Of a stretch of DNA of 64,000 bases, positions 28,450 to 37,270 are shown piece after piece. Source of the stretch: JBJXHG01 sp046160865 (GTDB taxonomy: Bacteria > Planctomycetota > UBA1135 > GCA-002686595); assembly GCA_046160865.1 (NCBI GenBank), contig JBJXHG010000144.1:1-64000 (forward strand), in the 5' to 3' direction. The translations under genes and the position numbers were made by a program. How positions within the stretch are numbered: the stretch's first letter is position 1; the number at the start of each line of letters is the position of its first letter. The notes below the pieces were generated by a model that was given only the letters and a program-made list of their open reading frames with translations, was not told where the DNA came from and searched no databases.

Positions 28450-30601
28450 GGCGTTCGTCCTTTCGACCGCGGCCCGAGATGCGGAGGGCGCACCCGAGCG
28501 CTTCGAGTATAGAGAGCTCGCGATGGGCGTCGAAGCGCGCATCGTGCTCTACGCACCGGACGAAGAGCGTGCCGCCGAAGCTGCGCGCGCCGCATTCGCA
28601 CGCATCGCGCGCGTCGAGGACGCGCTCAGCGACTACCGCGAGACGAGCGAGGTGTCGCGCGCGTGCAAGCGCGGCGGCTTGGTCACGGTCGGCGAAGATC
28701 TCTGGTTCGCGCTCGAACGCTCGCTCTACTTCGCGCGGGAGAGCGGCGGTGCGTTCGACGCGACAGCGGGCGAGCTCTATCGACTGTGGCGCGAGGCGCG
28801 GCAGGCCGGCGTGCTGCCGGACGAGCGCGCGATCCGCGATGCGCTCGCGCGGCCGCAGCGACTCGGTTCGCTCGTGCAGCTCGGCCCCGAAGGCGGCCAA
28901 GTGTTGCTGCGACAGGCGCGCCTCGATTTCGGCGGCATCGGACAAGGCATCGCGGCGGATCGCGCGCTCGCGACGCTGCGCGAGCACGGCATCGAGCGCG
29001 CGCTCGTCGACATGAGCGGCGACATCGCGCTCGGCGATCCGCCGCCGGGCACAGACGGCTGGACGATCGACGCCGGCTGCGGTGAACACACGTCCGAGCG
29101 GCTCGTGCTCGCACGTTGCGGCGTCTCGACGTCGGGCGACAGCGAGCAACACATCGAGCACGGCGGCGTGCGCTACGGTCACATCATCGATCCGCGCAAC
29201 GGTCGAGCGGTGACGAATGGACTGTGCTGCACGGTGATCGCGCAAGATGCGACGACAGCCGACGCGCTGGCGACGAGCGTCTCTGTGCTCGGCAAGGACG
29301 CGGGCGTTGCGCTCGTCGCGACGTTTCCGGGAGCGCGATTGATCGCCGACGATCCGCGCGTGATCGCGCTGTTCGACGGCAAGACACTCGACGGTTGGGT
29401 GACGAAGGGCGGCCGTTACGACGGCAACGCGAGTTGGACAGTCGAGGACGGTTGCATCACCGGTCGCGTCAATGAGAAGGGCGAAGGCGGCTTGCTCTAC
29501 ACCGCGAAGCCGTACACGAGCTTCGATCTCGAGCTCGACGTGAAGATGGACTTCCCGTTCGACTCCGGGATCTTCGTGCGCATGGCGCCGGAGGGACGCG
29601 GTGCGCAGGTGACGCTCGATTGGCGCTCGGACGGCGAGGTCGGCGCGATCTACTCCGACGAGTTCCTGCAGCACAACACGAGCGCGAAGGAGAAGTTCAA
29701 GAAGGACGCGTGGAACCACGTGCGCGTGCGCTGCACCGGTTTCGACATGCACCTCGAGGTGTGGTTGAACGGCGAGAAGATCACCGACTACCAGCTGCCC
29801 GAAGCGTCGAAGGGCTTCGCGCCGACGGGCTTGATCGGACTGCAAGTGCACGGCGACCGCGACGATCCGCGCGCGAACAAGGTGCAGTTCCGCAACATCC
29901 GGCTGCGAGCACTGTCGATGTTTGGCGAGGACGTGATCGGCGGCGACGCGCGCACGGGAGCGAAGCTGACGGAAGCGGCGTCAGAAAGCGGTTGGAAGAG
30001 CTTGCTCGCGAAGGATGCGCTCGACGGCTGGGAGCCTGTGTCGGAGGCCTTTGGTGACGCGGGTTCATCGAACGGCTACGCCGTGCGCGACGGCGTGCTC
30101 TCGATCCCCGCGCGCGGCAGCGGCTACCTGCGCACGCGCGACGACTTCGCGGACTTCCGGCTGCACATGGACTTCCAGCTCGCCGAGATGACGAACAGCG
30201 GACTCTTCCTGCGCGGCACGCGCGACGGCAAGAACCCCGCGTACTCCGGCTGCGAGGTCCAGATCCTCGACGACTTCAACTGGGAGACGGCGACGAAGTC
30301 GAAGCTCGAGCCGACACAGTTCACGGGCAGCTTGTACGCGTCGGTCGCGCCCGGGACGAAGGGTGTGCTGCGTCCGATCGGCGAGTGGAACACGTACGAG
30401 GTGCTCTACAAGGGATCGCGGCTCGCGGTCGCGCTGAACGGAGTGACGCTCTACGACGTCGACACGCGTGAGGTGCCGGGCGACCCGCCGTTCGCAGAGC
30501 GCGCGAAGACCGGGTTCCTCGGCTTGCAACGCTACGGCGCGCCCGATGTGAAGAGCGACGTCGCGCTGCGCGTGCGCAACATGTTCGTGCAGAGGTTGTG
30601 A
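28448..30601 (+). CDS. ApbE flavin transferase fused to two DUF1080 (3-keto-disaccharide hydrolase) domains
   Basis: This 717-residue fusion is in one uninterrupted frame. Residues about 20-300 are an ApbE domain (FAD:protein FMN transferase): MGVEARIVLYAP, DALSDYRETSEVSR, DFGGIGQGIAADRA, YGHIIDPRNGRAV and the Mg-site segment TTADALATSVSVLG. Two DUF1080 laminarinase-like sandwiches follow: IALFDGKTLDGWVTKGG (from about 305) and LLAKDALDGWEPVSEA (from about 520). DUF1080 proteins hydrolyse 3-keto glycosides made by Gfo/Idh/MocA flavo- or nicotinamide enzymes. The start is uncertain: 28448 overlaps the divergent gene start, 28427 gives a better signal-like segment, and 28523 would start at MGVEA. 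Confidence 0.85.
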   Translation: MAFVLSTAARDAEGAPERFEYRELAMGVEARIVLYAPDEERAAEAARAAFARIARVEDALSDYRETSEVSRACKRGGLVTVGEDLWFALERSLYFARESGGAFDATAGELYRLWREARQAGVLPDERAIRDALARPQRLGSLVQLGPEGGQVLLRQARLDFGGIGQGIAADRALATLREHGIERALVDMSGDIALGDPPPGTDGWTIDAGCGEHTSERLVLARCGVSTSGDSEQHIEHGGVRYGHIIDPRNGRAVTNGLCCTVIAQDATTADALATSVSVLGKDAGVALVATFPGARLIADDPRVIALFDGKTLDGWVTKGGRYDGNASWTVEDGCITGRVNEKGEGGLLYTAKPYTSFDLELDVKMDFPFDSGIFVRMAPEGRGAQVTLDWRSDGEVGAIYSDEFLQHNTSAKEKFKKDAWNHVRVRCTGFDMHLEVWLNGEKITDYQLPEASKGFAPTGLIGLQVHGDRDDPRANKVQFRNIRLRALSMFGEDVIGGDARTGAKLTEAASESGWKSLLAKDALDGWEPVSEAFGDAGSSNGYAVRDGVLSIPARGSGYLRTRDDFADFRLHMDFQLAEMTNSGLFLRGTRDGKNPAYSGCEVQILDDFNWETATKSKLEPTQFTGSLYASVAPGTKGVLRPIGEWNTYEVLYKGSRLAVALNGVTLYDVDTREVPGDPPFAERAKTGFLGLQRYGAPDVKSDVALRVRNMFVQRL

Positions 30602-30621
30602 ACGGGAGAGCGCGCGACGCG

Positions 30622-31011
30622 TCACCTCACGAGCGTGTACAGCTGCGCGAACTTCGCGGCCGCGATGGCGTAGCCGTCTTTGCGCTGCGGGTCGTTGAAC
30701 ACGAGGTAGTCGCCGGCCGCGTAGTCGGTCGAGCCTTCTTTCGTTCGGATCGTGCCCGGCGACGAAGCCTGCTCGGCCCAGACGGTACCCACTTTCTCGT
30801 ACACACCGCGGCTCACCTCGCGGTACGTGCGCGCGAACGTGTCGGCATCGACCGTGTACACGTCGCCGCCGTTGTCGACGAGCCAATCGCCGCGCTTGCA
30901 GCGCTGCTCGCCGCCCCACTTCGAGTACGTGAAGCCCTCCAGGTCGAGGTCGAACTTCACGGCGACGACGGTCGTCGTCTCCTTGCGGCGGTATTGCTGG
31001 AGTTGACCCAT
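30622..31011 (-). CDS. Small protein with two GDW/YLV repeat modules, third gene of the patatin triad
   Basis: This 129-residue protein has no signal peptide. It is made of two copies of a short module: YRRKETTTVVAVKF ... RGDWLVDNGGDVYTVDADTF followed by ARTYREV, and a second ending AAGDYLVFNDPQRKDGYAIA. The pattern resembles small phage-type proteins with YRKKPxxxEAxxW and PGDWxxxGxxGExYxxxPxxFxxTY, but it is duplicated here. Function is unknown. It lies 32 bp after the TRAFs-binding gene on the same strand and so probably belongs to that operon. The ATG at 31011 has no clear Shine-Dalgarno. Confidence 0.75.
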   Translation of the reverse strand: MGQLQQYRRKETTTVVAVKFDLDLEGFTYSKWGGEQRCKRGDWLVDNGGDVYTVDADTFARTYREVSRGVYEKVGTVWAEQASSPGTIRTKEGSTDYAAGDYLVFNDPQRKDGYAIAAAKFAQLYTLVR

Positions 31012-31043
31012 GAACTCGATCGTGGTTCGCCCAACTCCGGTTC

Positions 31044-32393
31044 TCAATCCATCGATGTGCGGAACGCGCGCAGGCGCTCGACGATGCGCGACAACGGCTC
31101 GCGCTTCTCGAGCGGCGCCTGAGCGAGCCAGCGATCGGCATCCTTCAACGTCGCATCCAGCCGCCAGGGCACTCCCGAAACGATCCGATCTGCGATCTCG
31201 TCGACGGACGCAACGTCGCCACGACGAAACAGCGCGCCGAACAGCGAATCCAGCAGCCAGGGATCTTGACTCTTGCGCTCCTCGGCGCGTCGACACGCCA
31301 CGATCACGAGCGTCTCGATGGCGTCCGCGCGCTCGCGATCGCCATTGCCGCCGCGCTCGCGCAGAAGAGCGGGGAGATTGCTGCTGCAGTAGTACTCGTT
31401 CAGGTCCAGCAGGAACCCGCGCTCGTAGGCCTCGATCGCCTTCGTCAAGTTTCGCGCTTCGTCGTGACTGGGCATCGAGCCCGACTTGCTCTTGCGGGTG
31501 GCGACGGCTTCGTCGTAACGGACTTTGTACCGACCGCCGAGCAACCCGCAGCGTTCCGGGGAAGGCCCGGAGCTCGCGATGAGATCTTCCAAACCCGCGA
31601 TCGCCTCCGCGTGACGACCGAGCTTCGAGAGGGCCAGGTAGTGCTGCTCGCGAACCGTGGCCGTCGCGCGGGTCGAGGACGGCAGCGTCTCGATGAACGC
31701 GCACACGGATTTCCAATCGGACATATCGCGGATCAACGAGACGAGCTCGAGCGCGACCTCCGGGACGAGCCGCGCCGCGTGCGAGTGCTCCCGGACGAGT
31801 TCCTCGATCTTCGCGGAGCGCGCGTCGCCCTTGCGCATCTGGCGCACGGTGCCGAGCTCGACTTGGAATCGGCTGAGCCGCTCGGCTTCCTCGGCGAACG
31901 CTTTCTGCACCTCCGCGTCGACGAGCGTGTGGTACGGCGTAGCGGTGTCGACGAACGCGGGCAGGCTCGCGACCAAATGCTTCTCGATCGCAGCGGCTTG
32001 GTCGGCGGGCACGTTTCCGTCCGCCAGCGGGTAGGTCAGGATGCGAAACGCGTTGATGTCGAACAGCGGCTGGAACCAGTCTGCCGCGAGCAGGACACAG
32101 CGTTTCTCCCTCGCGACGTGCCGGATCCCGACCTCGTAGTACACGTTGCCATTCGGGATGCTCACGTCGGCGACGACGAGGTCCGAGTGCTTCAGGCGGT
32201 TGAGCATGTCCTTGACGATCACGGATCCGGCCTCGGCATCCGCGCGGATCGGCGCATAGCCGAGCCTCTGGATCGCCGGCATCAAGGCCGCGTCCCACAG
32301 GCGATCGAAGTCGACTTCCTTCGGCGCGCCGTCCTTCGCGTTCGTCACCGCCTTGCGGCGAAACGGCATCACCATGAAGCACACCGGCTTCAC
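31044..32393 (-). CDS. Deoxyribosyltransferase-like/TRAFs-binding (DUF4071) protein
   Basis: This 449-residue protein is probably cytoplasmic. Residues 1-150 form a nucleoside 2-deoxyribosyltransferase-like domain: VCFMVMPFRRK, DRLWDAALMPAIQRLGY, HSDLVVADVSIPNGNVYYE and VGIRHVAREKR. From about residue 180 a helical TPR-like region matches the TRAFs-binding domain seen in eukaryotic ASK-type MAP3Ks and in many bacterial proteins (VREQHYLALSKLGRHAEAI, KAIEAYERGFLLD). The GTG start at 32393 overlaps the patatin stop as GTGA, so translation is coupled. Such nucleotide-handling domains are often part of conflict or stress systems (inference). No TIR-specific motif was found. Confidence 0.87.
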   Translation of the reverse strand: MKPVCFMVMPFRRKAVTNAKDGAPKEVDFDRLWDAALMPAIQRLGYAPIRADAEAGSVIVKDMLNRLKHSDLVVADVSIPNGNVYYEVGIRHVAREKRCVLLAADWFQPLFDINAFRILTYPLADGNVPADQAAAIEKHLVASLPAFVDTATPYHTLVDAEVQKAFAEEAERLSRFQVELGTVRQMRKGDARSAKIEELVREHSHAARLVPEVALELVSLIRDMSDWKSVCAFIETLPSSTRATATVREQHYLALSKLGRHAEAIAGLEDLIASSGPSPERCGLLGGRYKVRYDEAVATRKSKSGSMPSHDEARNLTKAIEAYERGFLLDLNEYYCSSNLPALLRERGGNGDRERADAIETLVIVACRRAEERKSQDPWLLDSLFGALFRRGDVASVDEIADRIVSGVPWRLDATLKDADRWLAQAPLEKREPLSRIVERLRAFRTSMD

Positions 32394-33532
32394 GACTCCA
32401 CCGCCCCGAGGAAGCCCGCGTAATGCGCGCGATCGACCTGCGTCGCGACCGCGCGGCCGACGCGTTGTAGGTCGCCGATCGCTTCGATCGAGTCGAGCTT
32501 CTGCACGGACTTCGGGTCGACGTCTTTCAAGTCGTGCTTCGATTGCTTGCCGAGCTTGCCGAGCCCTTTCTGCGTCAGCTCCGCGTTGTAGCGCAAGTAC
32601 GTGAACAGCTTCTTGCCCCCCGGCGCCGTCACGTTCTTCATGTCGCCGAGCTCGAGGTCGATCGGATCGCCGACGAGGCACTTGCCGAAGTACCGGCACA
32701 GCGCGTCCTGCTCGTGCAATGCGGCGGTCATCAGGGCCGACGGAACCGAGCTGGCGTTGTAGAGCAGGTTCATGTCGCCCGCGCCGAGGTCCTTGTTGGC
32801 GTTCGCCGCGTGGCCCGTGCCGACCGAGACGAGGAGCATCTCCTTCTCGTCCGCAGTCCAGTTGCAGCGGAACGGCTGCGTGGTCGCCATGAGGAACATC
32901 TGGAACGCCGGGTTGTTGAACATGGTCACCCCGCCGTCGACGAAGAGGAAGTCGTTCGCGCCGACGCGGATGGCTTCGGGTGGGAAGTACACCGGCGCCG
33001 CGGTGCTCGCGCGGATGAGCTGCCACAGCGGGAGCTTCAGGTTGTCGTTGTCGTCGCCGGTGTTGTTGAACATCGCGCTCGGGTGGTTCGACAGCGGCCA
33101 CGGCGAGTCGGTCGTCGCGTTGCGCATCACGAGTAGCAGCAGCGTGTGGATCGCGTCCGATCCGAGGCGCGTGTCCGCGCCGAACGTCTCTCGCAGCTTC
33201 GCGGCCAGCGCGTCGTCCTCGTACTTGTGGCGGAAGCGCTTGAGGATCCAGCTCTTCTCGAACATCGCGGGGCCCGACTTCTCGTAGAAATCGCGCAGCT
33301 TCTCGGTGCTCATGCCGATCGCGAGTGCGGACGCGAGGATCGCTCCGGTGCTGGTGCCGCCGATGTAGTCGAAGTAGTCGGAGAGGACGAGCTTCGGGTC
33401 GTCCTGCTCCTCGCGCAGCATCGCTTCGATGCGCGCGAGCACCTCGATCGTGAGCGCGCCGCGGATCCCGCCGCCGTCCAGCGCGAGCAGCTTCTTCTTC
33501 CCGGGCAGCTTGCAACGTTCCAACGCCGTCAT
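32390..33532 (-). CDS. Patatin-like phospholipase
   Basis: This 380-residue cytoplasmic lipid acyl hydrolase has the oxyanion motif DGGGIRGALT near residue 20, the nucleophile elbow GTSTG about 40 residues later, and the catalytic Asp in FVDGGVTMFNN. The layout matches bacterial patatins, including those serving as membrane-degrading effectors in CBASS (CapV type), but there is no CD-NTase here. The ATG at 33532 has GGGAGG 5 nt upstream; the frame extends to 33685 without support. It is first in a three-gene operon with the TRAFs-binding protein and the small GDWLV protein, and divergent from an AraC regulator. Confidence 0.92.
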   Translation of the reverse strand: MTALERCKLPGKKKLLALDGGGIRGALTIEVLARIEAMLREEQDDPKLVLSDYFDYIGGTSTGAILASALAIGMSTEKLRDFYEKSGPAMFEKSWILKRFRHKYEDDALAAKLRETFGADTRLGSDAIHTLLLLVMRNATTDSPWPLSNHPSAMFNNTGDDNDNLKLPLWQLIRASTAAPVYFPPEAIRVGANDFLFVDGGVTMFNNPAFQMFLMATTQPFRCNWTADEKEMLLVSVGTGHAANANKDLGAGDMNLLYNASSVPSALMTAALHEQDALCRYFGKCLVGDPIDLELGDMKNVTAPGGKKLFTYLRYNAELTQKGLGKLGKQSKHDLKDVDPKSVQKLDSIEAIGDLQRVGRAVATQVDRAHYAGFLGAVES

Positions 33533-33683
33533 GTCGTCCTCCCTCGATTCGCGGAGCGCTCGCGCCGAGTGCGCGAGCGCGGCCGGAGCGCCGCAGACGA
33601 TACCGCGCGGACGCGCAGCCGTACGAGAAAGGGGACCGGCCCTCTCGCGTCGCACGCCGCACTCGGTGAGACTTCGTACGGGC

Positions 33684-34532
33684 ATGCACTACCGCGAGTA
33701 CCGACCGAGCCTCCCCCTCGCCCGCGTCGTCGAGTGCTTCTGGACGCTCGAGGTCGAAGCCGCCGACGCGAGCGGCGAGCCGCAGCGCATCGTGCCGGAC
33801 GGTTGCATCGAGTGGATCGCGCACGTCGACGCGCCTCCGCGCGAGCTCGCTCTCGACGGTGCTTGGCACGTACAACCGCAGCGCTTCGTCGTCGGCCCGC
33901 GGCTCTCGCCCGTCGTGCTACAGCCGAGCGCGATGCGCTGTCTCGGCATTCGCTTCCATCCCGCCGGCGCGGCCGCCGTCATGCGCGCGCCGCTGTGCTC
34001 GATCGCCGGTCGCATCGTCTCATCCGACGCGCTGTTGCCGCTCCTCGATCGCGAGCTTGGCGCGCGTCTCGATCCGGATGCGTCGCCGAGCGACTGGGTG
34101 CGCGTCGCCGAGACCGTGCTCGTGCGCGCGCACGCGCCGCTGCCGGACGAGCTCGCCGAGGCGGGATCGACTGCGATCTTGCGCGCGCACGGCCGCGTCT
34201 CGATCGAAGCCCTCGCGACGGAGCTCGGCGTGCACCGCCGCTCGCTCGAGCGCCGCTTCGAGCGTCACGTAGGCCTCGCGCCGAAGCAGCTCGCGCGGAT
34301 CGCGCGCTTCCAGCGCGTGTTCCAGTGCACGCTCGATGCGCGTGTCGCGTGGGCGGACGTCGCAATCGACTGCGGCTACTTCGATCAAGCGCACTTGATC
34401 CGCGACTTCCGCGAGCTCGCCGGCGAGACGCCCGCGGCGCTGCTCGAGCGCGACCTCGCGCTGACGGCTGCGTTCACGCGACGTGACCGGCTGTCGCAAA
34501 CGTCCAATCCGGGATCGGCGCGCGAACGTTAG
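33684..34532 (+). CDS. AraC-type transcriptional regulator
   Basis: This 282-residue protein has an N-terminal sensing domain (DUF6597-like start REYRPSLPLARVVECFWTLE) and a C-terminal AraC DNA-binding domain with two HTH units: VSIEALATELGVHRRSLERR and ADVAIDCGYFDQAHLIRDF. The ATG at 33684 removes an upstream extension over the divergent patatin promoter. It is divergent from the patatin triad (151 bp apart), so it could control it, but it could equally regulate the DUF6265 gene 10 bp downstream. Confidence 0.9.
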   Translation: MHYREYRPSLPLARVVECFWTLEVEAADASGEPQRIVPDGCIEWIAHVDAPPRELALDGAWHVQPQRFVVGPRLSPVVLQPSAMRCLGIRFHPAGAAAVMRAPLCSIAGRIVSSDALLPLLDRELGARLDPDASPSDWVRVAETVLVRAHAPLPDELAEAGSTAILRAHGRVSIEALATELGVHRRSLERRFERHVGLAPKQLARIARFQRVFQCTLDARVAWADVAIDCGYFDQAHLIRDFRELAGETPAALLERDLALTAAFTRRDRLSQTSNPGSARER

Positions 34533-34542
34533 TCTCGTGCGC

Positions 34543-35034
34543 ATGAAGATTCACTGGATCACCGCGAGCGTGCTCGTCTTGGCGTCTCTCGGTTTCGCGT
34601 TGCAGACCGCGCCGCCGTCCGATGCGAGCGAGCCGAAGATCGAGAGCCTCGCGTGGCTGAGCGGCAGCTGGGAGCTCGGCCACGAGAAGATGCAGGTCGA
34701 CGAGCACTGGACGCACGCGGCCGGCGGCACGATGTTCGGCACGAGCCGCACGATCGAGGACGGCAAGACCGTGTTCTTCGAGTTCCTGCGGCTCGAGACG
34801 CGCGCGGACGGCATCTACTACGTCGCGCAGCCGCGCGGCGGCAAAGGCACGGACTTCAAGCTCGTGAAGTCGGACGAGAAGAGCGCGACGTTCGAGAACC
34901 TGAAGCACGACTTTCCGAAGCGCATCCTGTATCGCCGCGAGTCGCCGACGGCGCTCGTCGCGCGCATCGAAGGCGACGGAACGGAGCGCGAGAAGCCGCA
35001 GGACTTCCACTATCGCGCGCGCGCCACGAAGTGA
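34543..35034 (+). CDS. Exported DUF6265 family protein
   Basis: This 163-residue protein has a signal peptide (MKIHWITASVLVLASLGFAL) and a single DUF6265 domain: LAWLSGSWELG, EHWTHAAGGTMFGTSRT, VFFEFLRLE and ENLKHDFPKRILYRR. The fold is likely a lipocalin-like barrel; the function is unknown. The start at 34543 follows the AraC stop by 10 bp, consistent with co-transcription. It converges on the kinase gene with only 9 bp between stops. Confidence 0.85.
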   Translation: MKIHWITASVLVLASLGFALQTAPPSDASEPKIESLAWLSGSWELGHEKMQVDEHWTHAAGGTMFGTSRTIEDGKTVFFEFLRLETRADGIYYVAQPRGGKGTDFKLVKSDEKSATFENLKHDFPKRILYRRESPTALVARIEGDGTEREKPQDFHYRARATK

Positions 35035-35043
35035 GGCGTCGTC

Positions 35044-37128
35044 TCACGGACGCTGCAACCTGCGCACGAGCGCTTCCGCGAGATCGTGCCACTCGCGCCA
35101 GCGCGGATCTTGTCGCGACGGTATGGCGCCGAGGTGCGCGTCGACGCGAACGACGTTCGGATCCGTGGTCGGCGACAAAGTGACGCGCCAGTGCGGCGTC
35201 TTGCGGAGCGCGCCCGACCAGCTCAAGCGCCAGCGCTCGATCGCATCGGGCACGTGCGCGAGCGACACGCTCCAGTGTCGCGCCGACGGATCGTCCTGTG
35301 GTGTGAGTCCGCTCCAGTCGACGTGCGTCTGATAGCCGCGCGAGACGAGGAAAGCGCGCGCGGCGGACTGCAAGTTGGGCCGGTTCGACACGTCCGCGCG
35401 CACGGCCACCTGGAGGAACGACTGCGGCTGCGCCGGCCGTGTCCACACGAGCAACGCGTTCGCGAGGGCGACTCCCAGCAGCGCGCATCCGATCGTGGAT
35501 CCGATCGGCGTCCACATGGCGCGGCGCGGCACGCGTCGTTTGCCGACGAGACAGAGCGCGGCCAGCGTCCACATGAAGAGTCCCCAACCCGCGTGCACCG
35601 CGGTCGGCACGGCGAACGTCAGGTCGTCGGCGTCGAGTCGGTCCATGCGCGTGGTCTGCAGCGTGCCCGGAGTCGTCTCGCTTCCAGCGACCTCTCGATA
35701 CGCCTCGATCGTCGGCTCCTCCGTGCGCGACAAGTACGTCGCGCCCGCCGGCGGCTCGTAGTCGCGCGTGCCGCGTTCCCACCACGACACGTGCGCGAGG
35801 AAGATCGCCGCGAAGCCGAACGCGAACAGCACGAACGCGCCCGCGACCCGCATCGTCTTGCGCAGCGCGGATTCCAGGTCGAGCGCGCGTGCGAGCTCGG
35901 GCGTGCGTAATGTCCACGCCTTCAAGACCCAGCACGTGAGCGCGAACAAGATCGCCATGCCGGCCGCGAGTCCGATCGCGCCCACGTTCACCAGCCAGCC
36001 GGCGAGCACCCACACCGGCAGGAACCACACGAGCGACCACACACCGCGCGACGGATCGATGCTCGAGCGGATCCCGAACACGAACTCGGGCTTGTCGTCG
36101 GCGTCCTGAGGATCGCCGTCCAGCGTCTCGATCTTGCCGACGATCGAGTCGCGCGTGCGAGGCGGCGCAGCCGGACCGGCTTCGACGCCCGCGACGTCGG
36201 TCTTCACCTCGACGGCGTGTTGGTAGCGGCGCGACGGCTCGCGCTCGAGCGAGCGCAGCACGATTTCGTCGAGACGAACGTCGAGCTGCACGCGGTGCGA
36301 CGGCGGCTCGAAACGGCCGAGTGGCAGCGAACCCGTGAGCATCTCGTAGAAGACCACGCCGAGCGAATAGATGTCGGCGCGGTGGTCGACGTCGCGCGGC
36401 CGCTCCATCTGCTCGGGCGCCATGTAGTGCACGGTGCCCATGACCTGGCCGGGGGCCGTCAACGTGAGATCGGCCGCCGCCGCGCCGACGAGCTTCGCCA
36501 AGCCGAAGTCGGCGATCTTGACGCGGCCTTTCTTGTCGAGGAGCACGTTCTCGGGCTTGATGTCGCGGTGCACGACGCCTTCGTCGTGCGCGAACTGCAG
36601 CGCGTCGCAGATCTCGCGCACGATCGAGAGCGCTTGGCGCGGCGCGAGGTCCTTGGTGCGGATCAAATCGCGCAAGCTCGCGCCGTCGACGTACTCCATC
36701 AGCAGGAAGTACGTGCCGTCGCGCTCGCCAAAGTCGTAGACGGCGACGATGTTCGGGTGCGCGAGCCGCGCGAGCGCGCGTGCCTCGCGCAGAAACCGGT
36801 CGGCGAAGGCTGGGTCGCTCGACACGTCGGGGTGCAACACCTTGAGCGCGACCATCCGTCCGAGGTTCTTTTGCCGCGCGCGGTACACGACGCCCATCCC
36901 GCCTTGGCCGACGAGCGCCTCGACGTCGAGGTCGGGAAAGCGCGCCGCGACGGTCTCGATCGAGAGCGGCGCCGCTCTCACGCGCGCGCGCGGCGCGCTC
37001 GACTCGGCCTCGACGGCTGCACCGCCTGTCGGCAGGTCGATGCCGAGACGCATCAAGCAGCGCGGGCACTGCTCCGCGGACAACGGAACCGGTGCGCGAC
37101 AGCTAGGACAGATCTTCGGTGCGGACAT
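35044..37128 (-). CDS. Membrane Ser/Thr protein kinase with N-terminal zinc ribbon (pair 2)
   Basis: This 694-residue paralogue of the kinase at 7588-9672 has identical length and domain order: zinc ribbon (C7/C10, C21/C24), kinase domain with GQGGMG (74-79), Lys96, HRD (187-189), DFG (207-209) and APEQ, then several membrane helices and a tail. The tail diverges strongly from pair 1 whereas the kinase domain is well conserved, so the two probably sense different signals with a common output. It lies 217 bp downstream of a sigma gene, with hairpin repeat D2 in the gap. Confidence 0.93.
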   Translation of the reverse strand: MSAPKICPSCRAPVPLSAEQCPRCLMRLGIDLPTGGAAVEAESSAPRARVRAAPLSIETVAARFPDLDVEALVGQGGMGVVYRARQKNLGRMVALKVLHPDVSSDPAFADRFLREARALARLAHPNIVAVYDFGERDGTYFLLMEYVDGASLRDLIRTKDLAPRQALSIVREICDALQFAHDEGVVHRDIKPENVLLDKKGRVKIADFGLAKLVGAAAADLTLTAPGQVMGTVHYMAPEQMERPRDVDHRADIYSLGVVFYEMLTGSLPLGRFEPPSHRVQLDVRLDEIVLRSLEREPSRRYQHAVEVKTDVAGVEAGPAAPPRTRDSIVGKIETLDGDPQDADDKPEFVFGIRSSIDPSRGVWSLVWFLPVWVLAGWLVNVGAIGLAAGMAILFALTCWVLKAWTLRTPELARALDLESALRKTMRVAGAFVLFAFGFAAIFLAHVSWWERGTRDYEPPAGATYLSRTEEPTIEAYREVAGSETTPGTLQTTRMDRLDADDLTFAVPTAVHAGWGLFMWTLAALCLVGKRRVPRRAMWTPIGSTIGCALLGVALANALLVWTRPAQPQSFLQVAVRADVSNRPNLQSAARAFLVSRGYQTHVDWSGLTPQDDPSARHWSVSLAHVPDAIERWRLSWSGALRKTPHWRVTLSPTTDPNVVRVDAHLGAIPSRQDPRWREWHDLAEALVRRLQRP

Positions 37129-37270
37129 GGTGGCCTCGGCGACCTAATGAAGCGTGCCCGGCGCGACATTACCGGCCAAGTGCAAACCCTCGCGCGGACT
37201 GAAGTGTCGCAATCTGCGCAAAGGCGATTGAGCAGCACCAGCGAGCTGCAGCCGCACAGTAGGGCGTTCG

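Noticed and set aside
31044..32393. TIR domain in the TRAFs-binding protein
   Set aside because: The N-terminal motifs (MPF, DLVVADVS, NVYYEVGIRH) fit the deoxyribosyltransferase-like fold better than TIR.
32390..33532. Canonical CBASS operon
   Set aside because: A patatin is present, but no CD-NTase, Cap2 or Cap3 gene is adjacent.
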